64,000 nt of DNA from Rebecca billardiae RCC1528 (taxonomy: Eukaryota > Haptophyta), in assembly GCA_965240325.2 (NCBI GenBank), contig OZ251244.1, forward strand, positions 620,001 through 684,000, written 5' to 3'. Numbering within the stretch: the first letter of the stretch is position 1; every line of letters starts with the position of its first letter. The notes beneath the pieces were generated by a model. The model was not told where the DNA came from, did no database searches, and was given only the letters and a program-made list of their open reading frames with translations. A program made the translations under genes and the position numbers. Positions 10,055-19,285 of the stretch are shown one piece after another.

Positions 10055-11638
10055 ATGCCGGCCACCGGCGGCGGCTGCTTGACGGGAGCCCGGGTGCTCC
10101 TGGTGCCGGGGACGGCCGGCCTCGTCTGGCTCGCGGTCGCCGCCGTGCGCCGAGTGCGCCAATGGCGCCGCCAGCTTGCGCAGGACGCGGCCGCGCTGAC
10201 CGCGGCCGCGCGCTCGCACGCGGGCGCCAACGGCCGCTGCATCGAGCTCAACAGCTTTGAGCAGGAGCGGACGCGCTTCATGCCACCGATCACGACTGCG
10301 AATCTGTACCGTGGCGCGTGCGACGACGCCGTCGTGGAAGAGCTCCGGCGGCGCGTCCACGCCGTCGTCCGCGCCAACCCGTGGCTCGCAGGCAGGGTCG
10401 CGCCCGCGCGCGCCGGCGGCCGCACAGAAGCGCTGCACTGCCCGGCGGCTGAGGATGTGGACGGCGCGGCGCTCGTCACGGTCGTGGAGGAGCCGCGCCT
10501 GCGGCTCGGCGGGATGGGCTACACCCAGCTGGCGGCGCTGCTCGCGCCTCACGCCCTCGACGGAGGCGCGACCGGCATCGGCCGCGGGCGGCTTTTCCAG
10601 GCCGTGCTCGTGAGCGGGCCACTGGCCGAGGGGGGGCAGGCAGAGGCGTGCTTTGCGCTGGTCATCTCGCTCTCGCACGTGGTCGCGGACGGCTGCACGT
10701 TCTACCGCATCTACCGCATGCTCGCTGGCACTGATCCCGTCGCGCCCCTCGACGCCACGCGCCGCGAGCCCGCAGAGCCGCCCGCGGGCGCGCGAGGGCG
10801 CGAGGCGTGGCGTCAGAGAGGCCCGCAGCCGAAAATGATCTATGAGCTGCTGAGCAGCCGCCCGCACTCGCCGCGCGTGTTCGGCGTGGACGCGGCGGCT
10901 GTGGCCGCGCGAAAGGCGGCGCACCTGCCCTCGCCGCGCGCGCCCTTCATCTCGACGCACGACGTGCTCACCGCGCACCTGCTGAGTGCCATGCGAGTGC
11001 ACGCGGGGTGGTTTGCTGTCGACACGCGCGGCCGCGCGCGCGGGATTCGCGCGGAGCTCGCGGGCAACTACGAGGAGCTGGTGCTGCTGCTCGACGACGA
11101 GCTGGCCGACCCCGGCGCCGTGCGATCCGTGCTGCGCACGTGGCGCCACCCGGCACACACCCGCCTGCCCGCGTGGCCGTGGTCCATGGCGTGCTCCGTC
11201 GGCCTCGTGTCCAGCTGGGTGTTCGGCTCAGTGAGTATGCTGCCGTGGGGCGCGGGCGCGGCGGTGGAGCAGGTGGCGCATCTGCCCATCTTCAGCGCCA
11301 TGGCGCCGGTCTTGCCCCGGATGGCGGTCATCTTCCAATTGCGCCCGGGCTCTCTCGCTGTCCTCTCCTTTACAGACACGGTCGCGCCGCCGGCTGCACC
11401 GCCCGCGAGCCGATACGAACGCAGCGATGGTGAAGAAGCTGGGCGCGGGCGCTGCGCGGCTCGGCAGGCTGCATCTGCCAGGCCAACATCCGGAGCGACG
11501 GCGGCGGCGGACGCCACATCGTCGCTGCCAGCACTGCGGTCTTCGGCGTCGACAGCATCGACGTCGATCCTCTTCTCTCTGCCCGACGAGATGTTGCTGG
11601 CGCAGCCTCCAGCGAGCAGTGTCACCAGCTTGCGATGA
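10055..11638 (+). CDS. HxxxDG acyltransferase-like protein (BAHD/condensation-domain superfamily)
   Basis: The frame gives 527 aa from the ATG at 10055, after which a hydrophobic segment (VLLVPGTAGLVWLAVAAV) suggests an N-terminal membrane anchor. The chloramphenicol acetyltransferase-like superfamily signature SLSHVVADGCTFY lies about residue 205-217, with His and Asp in the HxxxDG arrangement required for acyl transfer. The preceding segment (VVEELRRRVHAVVRANPWLAGRV) fits the usual N-terminal helix and strand of these enzymes. The DFGWG motif that would mark plant BAHD enzymes is not evident, so a wax-ester/DGAT-like or condensation-like enzyme is equally possible. The C-terminal 80 residues are low complexity and the exact end may differ if an intron is present. 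Confidence 0.72.
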   Translation: MPATGGGCLTGARVLLVPGTAGLVWLAVAAVRRVRQWRRQLAQDAAALTAAARSHAGANGRCIELNSFEQERTRFMPPITTANLYRGACDDAVVEELRRRVHAVVRANPWLAGRVAPARAGGRTEALHCPAAEDVDGAALVTVVEEPRLRLGGMGYTQLAALLAPHALDGGATGIGRGRLFQAVLVSGPLAEGGQAEACFALVISLSHVVADGCTFYRIYRMLAGTDPVAPLDATRREPAEPPAGARGREAWRQRGPQPKMIYELLSSRPHSPRVFGVDAAAVAARKAAHLPSPRAPFISTHDVLTAHLLSAMRVHAGWFAVDTRGRARGIRAELAGNYEELVLLLDDELADPGAVRSVLRTWRHPAHTRLPAWPWSMACSVGLVSSWVFGSVSMLPWGAGAAVEQVAHLPIFSAMAPVLPRMAVIFQLRPGSLAVLSFTDTVAPPAAPPASRYERSDGEEAGRGRCAARQAASARPTSGATAAADATSSLPALRSSASTASTSILFSLPDEMLLAQPPASSVTSLR

Positions 11639-11649
11639 TGACTTGGGCC

Positions 11650-11692
11650 GGGGCGTGACTCGCCTTGCCTGAGCCGTGTGCGCCTCTTATTC
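11650..11692 (+). repeat. Dispersed repeat R, diverged partial copy
   Basis: The block from GGGCGTGACTCGCC to CTCTTATTC aligns with the first two thirds of R with several substitutions. It lies 12 bp after the acyltransferase stop and about 240 bp before the next glycosyltransferase ATG, the usual intergenic setting. Confidence 0.75.
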
Positions 11693-11934
11693 GATCTTGG
11701 CAACTACGAAAAATTGCGTCGCGGCCTCGCGGGTCGAATTCGCATGGCGGAGAACGAATGCCGACGCAATTCCGCGCGGCGGCTGATTGTTTCCGATGCC
11801 GCTTGTCCGTCGTCGCAAACGCATCCGAGGCGTGGGTTGCTCATCGTCCACGATGGCGGCGGCCCGTTGAACCGGCACAGGCCGCGACGCCCATCTTCAT
11901 CGTCGCTCAGTACATACCTCCTCGAAACGCGACG

Positions 11935-13224
11935 ATGGCCGCCACAGCGGTGACGCTGAGGCGCATGCTCTCGCGCGTGATGCGGGTGTCTCTGCTTGCC
12001 CTCGCCGCCATGCCCATCACCAAAGCGGCAGCGCACGGCAGCGACGCACTTCGACCTGCCCTCGACAACTCTGGCGGTCGCGATGCTGGTCGCGCCACGC
12101 CAGAGCAAGGCGCCACAAAGGAGGTGGCGCTCGCGTACATCGTCACGGGCGTGGCTGCGCGGCGCGCGCCCTTTGCACTCGCCGTCTGGACGGCGCGCGT
12201 GCACGGTGGCTGGGCCGGGCTGATCTACGTGGTGACGGACACGCCTGAGTGCGCGCCCAACGGCACGGTGGTGATCAGCACCCTCGGCGTGCCTCCGAGC
12301 CTGGCGAACCGCACGGGCGAGAGGCGCATCTTCGAGGTGCTGTACAAGCGGCACAAGATGCGGCTGCTCTCGCTGCTGCCACCCACCACGCCGTTCGTGC
12401 TCTACCTCGACAGCGACGTGCTGATCGCCGCCCCGCTGGCGCCGGCGCTCGAGTACCGGACCAGGCTGAGGCCACCTCCTCCGAAGGAGGACTCCAGTCC
12501 ATCGCAGGACCACTCCAGTCTGGTCATGTTCGCGCAGGGCGGGAACCCCTGGCACGGCGCGATCGTGCTCATGCGCCGCGGCGTCTCAGACACCTGCCTG
12601 GCCGCGTGGCACGACCAGCTCTGGGATGACGTTCTGAGCAATCGCAGCTTGCTCAAGGACCAGGTCCGGGACCAGCGCTCCCTTGAGAAGCTCGTCTATC
12701 CGGATTGGCACCTCAGCAGCCACAGGGCGGCCAGCTCGACGTGCAACCGGATCTCGCGCTTCAAGAAGCACCTGCTGGCCTTTCCCACCGCCGAGCTCGT
12801 GACGTCGCGCCATCGGTGGCCCATCTTTGTGCACGTGACGACCGGGCGGATGAAGCAAGGCAAGCACGGCATGACGGCTGAGATGCTGCAGCAGCTGGGA
12901 GAGCAGATTGGCGTGCACCGCGCGATCCGTGCCGGGCTCGGCGAGGACGGCGCTGCTCGCTGTGCCACGCCAGCCGCAGGAACTGCCGACGCTGCAGCCG
13001 AGCGCGATGAGGCCGATGATGAGGCTGCCTGCAGGCACGCAGGAAATGCCTACGGTGGCGCGGCCAACGACGCGGGCGCACGAGCAGTAGCGGCGGGCAG
13101 TCCGAGTGGCACGACCACGACGTCCTCGAGTACGGGCAATAACCTGCCGCTGCTGTGGACAAAGCAGCGCAATTGGCATTGCCCGCGAAGGGAGCGCACG
13201 GCGTCAGGTCGCGGCGCTGGCTGA
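11935..13224 (+). CDS. GT-A fold glycosyltransferase-like protein, paralogue 2
   Basis: The frame encodes 429 aa from the ATG at 11935. The start was chosen because it opens a clear signal-peptide-like segment (VMRVSLLALAAMPITKAAA) and matches the position in paralogue 3. The core repeats the family landmarks: EVALAYIVTGVAARRAPF, LIYVVTDTPECAPNGTVV, the DxD strand FVLYLDSDVLIAAPL, WHGAIVLMRRGVSDTCL and IFVHVTTGRMKQG, and the protein ends NWHCPRRE. Between about residues 55 and 235 it is nearly identical to paralogue 3, while the tail is diverged. This pattern suggests a recent duplication or gene conversion. It probably acts in the Golgi or ER lumen with a nucleotide sugar and Mn2+; the substrate is not inferable. 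Confidence 0.82.
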   Translation: MAATAVTLRRMLSRVMRVSLLALAAMPITKAAAHGSDALRPALDNSGGRDAGRATPEQGATKEVALAYIVTGVAARRAPFALAVWTARVHGGWAGLIYVVTDTPECAPNGTVVISTLGVPPSLANRTGERRIFEVLYKRHKMRLLSLLPPTTPFVLYLDSDVLIAAPLAPALEYRTRLRPPPPKEDSSPSQDHSSLVMFAQGGNPWHGAIVLMRRGVSDTCLAAWHDQLWDDVLSNRSLLKDQVRDQRSLEKLVYPDWHLSSHRAASSTCNRISRFKKHLLAFPTAELVTSRHRWPIFVHVTTGRMKQGKHGMTAEMLQQLGEQIGVHRAIRAGLGEDGAARCATPAAGTADAAAERDEADDEAACRHAGNAYGGAANDAGARAVAAGSPSGTTTTSSSTGNNLPLLWTKQRNWHCPRRERTASGRGAG

Positions 13225-13379
13225 CAGAATTCTCACTCACATAAGTGAGTCTAACAATGTCAGTGAATGACACTCACACTGGCTACGCCCTAACTTAACT
13301 AACTACTCACTACTGCCTCAGTGAGTGCAGTCATCAGCATGTTATCACGAACCGGCCACTAATTACACTTACAGGGCCA

Positions 13380-14224
13380 CAGGGGTCTCAACAATTGAAC
13401 GTCGTCACAGTTCTGACTGAGCTGCACGCCACTGCTCACCCTGCCCCCCTGGGCTGATCCAGGCGGCCCCCACGGCCCGTGCACGACGCTTTTGACCCAG
13501 CGCGTCAGCCCCAGCGCGCGTGGGCTGGAGTTGGGCACACCAGCAGGTCACACGGCTGCAGGCGTACAGCCTGTCGCAGCTCGGGCCAGATCCTGACTGC
13601 CGCAGGCTTGTCGTCACTGGTCGCGGGCCGTGTGCCCACACAGATCAGGCCTAAATTGTGCTTGGCAGTGGATCTGGTACCCCCTAGGGAGGGCTGCATG
13701 CCACCTGGGGGGGAGCTCATGGGATGCAGCTGCTGTGGCACAGTGCCCAATCCCGCGCCCCCACCTGCGCAAGGACCTGTCGCGGGTCCGAGCTCCCCTG
13801 CACTGGGAGGCCAGCAGCAGCACCCGCTGACACACCCCGAGGGTGGCCAGCCACCCGACTTGAGGGGGCTGGAGTGGGGCTGGTGCAGCCAAGAGCTCTG
13901 CAGAGTGCAGCCTAGCTGCTGGTGGCTGGCCTGGCATGGATTTTCAAGCTGACCACCCACTGCTGCCTGCCGCACCCCTCGCTGCACCCACCTGGGCTGC
14001 TGCACATGCGCACTCTGACTCTGGATGGTACCACAGCCCAGCATGGAGAGCTGGCCAAGCAGCCACCCACTCGTCAGAATGCCCAGGGAGTGGGCTGTGC
14101 TAGACCACATCTAGCCAAGCAATCAAGTCACATTAGACATTAGTGCTCACATCACACATGCCTGTGCCCTGTCCAGTGGCACAATAAATAAACAGAGATA
14201 TACACCTAATTGTTGAGACCCCTG
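13380..14224. mobile_element. Non-autonomous hAT-like inverted-repeat element, CpG-poor
   Basis: The ends CAGGGGTCTCAACAATT (13380-13396) and its reverse complement (14208-14224) bound 845 bp. CAGGGGTC-type termini are common in hAT transposons. The interior differs from the surrounding DNA: TG and CA are frequent and CG scarce, as expected after long methylation of a silent element. Open frames inside (for example minus strand 14110-13505) have no domain character. I could not see an 8-bp target duplication; the flanking octamers differ, so age or misplaced ends must be considered. A further GTCTCAACAATTGA fragment lies at 16628. Confidence 0.55.
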
Positions 14225-14475
14225 TACTGTGTCCTTCTGTGGGCCCTGATGCTTCTGGGTGTGAGCAGGTTGCACCAACCCGCTCTTCAGCGTCTCGCGC
14301 ACCGAGGTGGTAGCATCCCCCTGCACCGGAAGTCCGGGGCGCCAGCCCCCGGATCCACAAGGGGGGGTCCGGGCGCTCGGGCCGCGCCGGCCCGACCCGG
14401 ACGCGACTCGGCGAGGGACGAATCTTTTTGGCCGGCATCGCAGACGGCGCGCGCTCCGTGACGGGTCACGAGAGC

Positions 14476-16468
14476 ATGGCGGAGGCTGAGCCACCGTCGC
14501 CGACGCGCGTGGAGCAGGGCGCGGACGGTGACCTGGACGTGAGCGAGCCGGACACGTCGCTCGCTGACGCGCGCACCGAGCAGCTGCGCGAGCGGCTCGA
14601 GCTCGCGCGCGCGCTTTTTCGGAGGCGACGGCTGCGCGCGCAGCTCCCGCTCGGCACGCTCGGCGTAACGCTCATCCTGTCTGTACTCCTGGTGGTGGCG
14701 TTGCGCTTAGAAGACTCGTCGCGCGCTCTCGACCATGTGCCACTCTCTCCCATCGTCATGCTCGGGTGGAGCGCTTTGCTGCTCGCGCTGCTGCCGACGG
14801 ATGCAATGGCGATCAACTTCGTCTCGGCTTGCAGTGGCTGCCTGGGGCTCGGGTACTTGGCCGTCCTTGTGATGCGTGTGCTGGGCATTCTAGCCGCGCT
14901 CGACGCGGCCGAGGGCGAGATGGCGTTGCCACGCGTGCGAGCTGCCGCGTACCTCGACGCCGTGCTGTTCTCGGCGCGCGTGCTCTTCCTGCTCGTAGCG
15001 GCTGTGCGTGGCCTCTGGGTGCCCGTGGCGGCCGCCCGCGGTTACAGCAGCCGTTGGCGCCTCGAGTGGATGTGGCGCTCGGTCGGTCAATTGCTCGCCG
15101 CCCGCTGCGTGCTCGACATTGTGGGGCATGCTGGACACCTCGCGATCAGCCAGCACATACACCCCATCGACGTGACCATGCGGATCGTGAGCCTGACCGG
15201 GTATGCCGTACTCGCGTTCGCGTTCCGCGCCGGCGTGCGCCGAAGCGTGCAGGCGTGGCTGCAGTCGCGCGGCGAGTTGGCCGAGTCCGCGGCAACGGTC
15301 GCTGCGCTCCTCGGGCACAGCTCGCCCGCAGACGCGCTCGCCCGAGCGCGCAAGCTCTTCTGCTGCACGGCGCCGGCCGCGCTCACCGCCGAGCTGCTCT
15401 CCGGGCACAGCGCAGAGCTGCTCGCACAGCACGGCGAGCGCTCGGACGCGGAGAGCCCAGCGCCGCATGGGAGGCACAGGAGCCGTGCGGCAGTGTCGCC
15501 CGTGCTCTCGGCGAGCGCGCTGCGCGCGCTCGAGTCGCACATGAACGCCACCGTCCCGTGCCGACTCGGCGAGTGCGATGCGTTCATCAGTCACAGGTGC
15601 GGCGCTGCCACCGCCACGCCGCCATCGCGCGCCTCACCGCGCCTCGCCGATCGCATCGCTCTTCCTCGGGCGTGCCCATCCCCCTCCCCCCCTTCGCGCG
15701 CGGCGAGCAGCTGGTGGGACAGCGCTCCTGCGCGCTTCCGCGCCTTGCAGACGTGGTCCGCCTCCTTCACTGCCGCGCACGGACGACCGCCTCGCATCTG
15801 GATTGACGCGCTGTGCATTGACCAGCGCTCGCCCGACATCGCACTGCCGTGCCTGCCCATCTTTGTGGCGAGCTGCAACCGCTTCGTGGCGCTTGTGGGG
15901 CGGCGATGGCCCTCGCGACTGTGGTGCCTGGTCGAGGTGCGCCCCTGTGCGCTTTCGCCGCCGCGGCCGCTCGCGATCTTGCCACGGCACTTGCACGTTG
16001 TGCCACGCGCACCGCTGGTGGGAGCGACGCGCGCGCCCGCCTGCCCGCCGCCCCGGCTCACGCTGCCCGCCCGCCGCGCTCATGCTGCCCGCACAGCTGA
16101 GTGTGTTCATCGCGATGGGCGGCGACCGACGCGACATCGACCTCGTCTTTCTCGACAGCGAGTGGGACGAACGCCACCTCAACGCCGAGGCACCTGCCGC
16201 TCTCGCCGCTCTGCAGGTCGTGCACGTGGCGAGTGCAGAGTGCGGCGCAGAGGGTGACCGCGCGCGGCTCATCTCGACGGTCGAGGCCGGCTTTGGCACG
16301 CTCGACGCTTTCGACGAGCAGATGCGCGCGCTGCTCATGGAGGCCGCGCGCGCCCGACAGGATGTCGCTGGCATCCTCAGAATTCCAGGGATGGGCTTTG
16401 CCGATGGCAGCATCCGCAGCAACGTACCCCCAAACCGTGCCGACCACTGTCCTGCGATGCCTCTATGA
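14476..16468 (+). CDS. Multi-pass membrane protein with C-terminal TIR-like domain, three exons
   Basis: Exons 14476-15596, 15711-15936 and 16097-16468 join through GT-AG introns of 114 and 160 nt to encode 572 aa. The first splice recreates CDAFISHSWWDSAPARF, and the second LWCLVELSVFIAMGG. The N-terminal half has a charged leader and about five or six hydrophobic segments between residues 55 and 270. The C-terminal half carries a TIR-like fold: the FISHSW strand, then RIWIDALCIDQ, LPIFVASCNRFVALVG and SRLWCLVEL. Proteins pairing membrane segments with this TIR-like domain are, to my knowledge, found in algae and oomycetes, and their role is unknown. Related domains mediate signalling or NAD+ cleavage; I see no assured catalytic Glu. 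A long GA microsatellite starts 27 bp after the stop. Confidence 0.8.
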
Positions 16469-16494
16469 GATTGAGGGTATATTACAGTCGTCGT

Positions 16495-16610
16495 AGAGAG
16501 AAAGAGAGAGAGAGAGAGAGCTCAGAGAGCAGAGAGAGAGAGATTGAGCACGAGAGAGTGACGAGGCACGAGCAGAGAAAGAGACTAGAGAGAGAGAGAG
16601 AGAGTGAGAG
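16495..16610 (+). repeat. GA-rich microsatellite
   Basis: This is an interrupted (GA)n tract of about 115 bp immediately downstream of the TIR-like gene, with occasional C and T interruptions. No gene is visible in it. Confidence 0.95.
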
Positions 16611-16991
16611 CCGCTACACGGTCCTCGTCTCAACAATTGATTACCCTATATTATGGCCCGCGGTGCAGGGCGGAGCGCGCAGCGTGGAGCCCGCACCAGC
16701 GGGCCCGAACCACGTTTCAAAAAGATCTTTGATCAAGAAAAAGGGACGCGGGGGCCGATTTTTAGGGCTGGCGGAGACCGAGTTTCGAATTTTGAGACCC
16801 TCTCTACAGATGCATCACGGAGAAAAAAACCGCGCCCACGACATTCCCCTAATCAATCGTGGACGGCCGGGCGTGAGAGTTCACTTCTGTGTGAAGTAGG
16901 ACGGTTACAAGTCCAATACAAGCGTCAGCTTCTTTGAGGCTATTTTTGCACGTCCTTACGGGATCAGCGAAGTAACCAACCGCTATATATT

Positions 16992-17165
16992 GGCTTCGTC
17001 GGGGTCGTATTCACTAAATACTGGAGAACATTTGCACCGCGCTTCGTATTCATATGTATGGTTCACGCAGGCATAAAATCGCTTCGTCGGGGTCGTATCC
17101 ACTATACTGGAGAACATCATTTGCACCGCTTCGTTTTCATACATTGTAATGTATATGGTTCGTGG
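16992..17165 (+). repeat. 88-bp tandem duplication inside mobile element copy 1
   Basis: Two units start at 16992 and 17080 with GCTTCGTCGGGGTCGTAT and share TACTGGAGAACAT and a TTTGCACCGC block. The corresponding place in the second copy of the element (53937-54150) also has tandem repeats, though of different sequence. Confidence 0.8.
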
Positions 17166-17338
17166 ACTGCTACGGGGTCGAGCAGAATATCATCGATATT
17201 CATCAGGCGCACGTGTGCGTATTCATCATCAGCCTTCGGGAATTGGGGGTAGCTATTGGCCTTTTGCCCTCTGGCGAGCCAGTTGTGCGCACTTTGAGCA
17301 GGCCTTGAGCAGGCTCGAGGCCACTCTTTTGCGCTCAC

Positions 17339-17803
17339 GTGGACATGATGCCGAGCACGTCAGCTGGCGACGCCGACGAGGACCGCGCTCGCCGCGTATT
17401 GAACGTGCTGCTCGAATCCGGGGCAGTGAAGAAGGTGGCTAAGAGCACGCTCCAGAGCATCGCTGCTGCCATCTCAGTCGTGAGGCACAAGCAGGACGTG
17501 CCCTCTGCGGCGGTGAAGTACAACGTGCCCAAATGGTCGATCTACAACTTCGTTCGCAAGGTCCGCACCGTGCTGGAGGACGAAGGCGCAATCGGCAGGG
17601 GGAGCGCGACGCGACTGATCACCGACTTCACCACGCGCCCCGCAGGCCAGCTCCCTCCCTCCTCCTCACCCGGCCCAACAGCTGGCAGCCGCTTTGCGGC
17701 ACTCGCCGCGCTCGACGGGGAAATGCCCGCTGCAGAGAAAGCTGACAGCCGCAGCGGGGGCGCCCGGCCGGCTCGCTCAGCCTGCTGGGCACGCTCAACC
17801 TAG
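17339..17803 (+). CDS. psq-type helix-turn-helix protein, transposon-associated
   Basis: The frame encodes 154 aa. Residues about 38-75 (AAISVVRHKQDVPSAAVKYN followed by VPKWSIYNFVRKVR) have the spacing of a psq/CENP-B N-terminal HTH, in which an S-x-x-x-AA-x-x-Y-x-VP core precedes the recognition helix. Such domains bind the ends of pogo-like transposons. The rest of the protein is Ser/Pro/Ala-rich with no DDE nuclease. The frame ends just where a ubiquitin-protease-like sequence begins in another frame, so the original protein may have been longer. Upstream lies the 88-bp tandem repeat of the element. It may be a working DNA-binding protein or a remnant. Confidence 0.5.
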   Translation: MDMMPSTSAGDADEDRARRVLNVLLESGAVKKVAKSTLQSIAAAISVVRHKQDVPSAAVKYNVPKWSIYNFVRKVRTVLEDEGAIGRGSATRLITDFTTRPAGQLPPSSSPGPTAGSRFAALAALDGEMPAAEKADSRSGGARPARSACWARST

Positions 17804-18240
17804 GCGTCACGTGCTACCTCGGCTCGCTGCTGGCGGCGCTGCTCGCGTGCCCTTCCATCGTCTCGCTCGCCACATCTGCCGCGGCTGAGCAGTCCACCAA
17901 CCCCATCGTGTCCCGAGCATGCGCTCGCTGGCGCTCGCGCATGTCAACTGCGAGTGGCCCAGCGAGGTGGGGCCGACGCGTAGCTTGCTCGAGCCGCTCC
18001 ACGACGCGATCGCGGAGGTCTGTCGGTGGACAACGGCGTTTGGGCAGCAGCAGCAGGACGCGTGCGAGGTGCTGTACAAAATCATGGAGGCCCTGGCTGG
18101 CTGCGACGAGGCGTGCTCATACCTTGGCTTGCTCGAGTGCCTCGGTCAGCTGGCGAGCGAGCAGCCCTCGCAGCAGCAGCGCGTGCCGACGCCGACGATC
18201 TCGCAGCAGCAGCGCGTGCCGACGATCTCAGTCGGCCATG
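17746..18240 (+). pseudogene. Fragment resembling a ubiquitin-specific protease (USP) catalytic domain, frameshifted
   Basis: Frame 1 from 17746 reads LLGTLNLGVTCYLGSLLAAL, which matches the USP Cys box (consensus GLxNLGNTCYxNS, with catalytic Cys in TCY). The usual Asn and Gly before the Cys are changed to Gly-Val. A shift of frame near 17910 is needed to continue into MRSLALAHVNCEWPSE and then FGQQQQDACEVLYKIMEAL, which matches the next USP block (QQDAxEFLxxLL). No His box is found downstream; the sequence runs into QQQRVPT repeats and the element's right end. It is therefore a truncated, shifted copy. A second frame change would also be needed to join it to the psq HTH frame. Sequencing error cannot be excluded. 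Confidence 0.6.
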
Positions 18241-18457
18241 ACTTCGACTGTACACAATCGGCGCCTCGCCGGCGGCTGCGATGGGCCCGCCCGGCCGCGC
18301 GGCGGGCGGCGGCGCGCCGCTGGAGTCTACTCGCTGCCGGGCTCGCGGCCGGGCGGGCCCACTCTCGATCGCGACGGAGGGTGCGACGGAGGGTGCACCG
18401 CCACCGCGGGCCCCGAACTACGTTCGTTCTACGGAAAAGGACCGCGGAACGCGGTCA

Positions 18458-19285
18458 TATACTATACGGCTATATATATATATATATCATGGAGAGCACA
18501 CCTGCACATCACACTGTCAGACTGGGCACCAGTCCTCGAAGACACCGTTCCACAGGCCAGTCGCGGGTAAGTTTCCGCATCTACCCGCACGCCACCGGCG
18601 GAGGCACGATCTCACTACTATCTCGGCAGCCCCAAGCCCCGAGCCGGGTACTCCGGCCTCCGGGGCTGACCCATCATCCGTCATGTGAGCCCGTCCGCCT
18701 CGCCCCTTTGGGGCGGTCCTAGCCCCGCCTGGTCGCTTCCGGTGGACCTATCGCCCACACGCGCGGTAGGGAGCACCCACGCTTCTTCTTCAGTCTAACA
18801 CACTCACCTCCTGGCCGCCTAGGCTTGCAAGTGACGGGCACCCGTGCGGCCCCAGCACTCTCCATTCGGTCGAGCTGCACCCACTCACCACGTCCACTGA
18901 CCCTGGCACCCATCATGGCTTCAGCCGGGTGGGTGACAATTGGAGGACTCCTCTGGGCAGCACGTGAAGCCGGCCAGCTCGGACGTGACCGTGGCCGACA
19001 GGGCGGTGACAATTGACGAACTTCATCTGGTGCCACTGCGGTGTTTTGCTGCCGACCAGCTCAAGACCAAGTTCCACGCGGCTGAAGTTCCATACCCATT
19101 CTATGATTTATACCGGCTCAAGTTCCACGACACGATTTTGACGATGACCACGGATTGACGACGGGGCAAATCTGCTTTGTCCGTTTCCCCTCATTGATTT
19201 CTTTGGTCCGTTGTCGGACGAGAAGTTGACTTGCTCTTCACCGACCACGCCGGACGTGATGTGCCATTATTGCTCACCAGCAGCG
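18458..19285 (+). other. Intergenic region before the third glycosyltransferase paralogue
   Basis: It begins with a short (TA)n tract at 18473-18487. A GC-rich stretch follows, then a segment where the phrases AAGTTCCA and CCGGC/CCAGC-TCAAG recur (19060-19130), suggesting a small tandem duplication. No frame has domain character. The last 100 bp probably contain the promoter and leader of the gene starting at 19286. Confidence 0.5.

Larger units (their letters stand above)
16654..18457 (+). mobile_element. Cargo-bearing DNA element, copy 1 (psq HTH plus protease-like fragment)
   Basis: The first 230 bp or so (from TGGCCCGCGGTGCAGGGCGG) and the last 75 bp (ending CCGCGGAACGCGGTCA) match, in the same order and spacing logic, the two ends of the reverse-oriented element at 52109-54509. 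The target bases are TTA on the left (16651-16653) and TAT on the right, an imperfect duplication; the second copy has a clean TAA/TAA. Inside, after the left end, come an 88-bp tandem repeat, a psq-type HTH frame and a USP-like fragment. A 3-bp TWA duplication is typical of PIF/Harbinger elements, but the psq HTH is more typical of pogo/Tc1-mariner, so the superfamily is left open. No DDE catalytic domain is visible. Confidence 0.6.

Noticed and set aside
9941-11158. Long open frame on the minus strand opposite the acyltransferase
   Set aside because: It mirrors the codon bias of the real gene on the other strand, is Arg/Ala/His-rich and has no domain signature. Similar antisense frames oppose the hydrolase (8518-9510), the SLC44 gene (43018-44301) and the ARM/coiled-coil gene (54975-57053).
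13505-14110. 201-codon minus-strand frame
   Set aside because: It lies wholly inside the CpG-poor inverted-repeat element and has Gln/Ser/Pro/Gly low-complexity sequence without motifs.
14230-14420. Possible structural RNA upstream of the TIR-like gene
   Set aside because: A GC-rich, self-complementary stretch (GGGGCGCCAGCCCCCGG) suggested an rRNA or hairpin RNA, but no known RNA signature or promoter box could be matched.
15597-15710. In-frame sequence reading through the first intron of the TIR-like gene
   Set aside because: The intron length is a multiple of three and lacks stops, so a 609-codon frame appears continuous. GT-AG borders, a C-rich tract and restoration of the FISHSWWD motif show that it is removed.
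18473-18487. TATA-like promoter
   Set aside because: It is a simple (TA)n microsatellite, like those at 20487 and 21829, with no gene start at the right distance.
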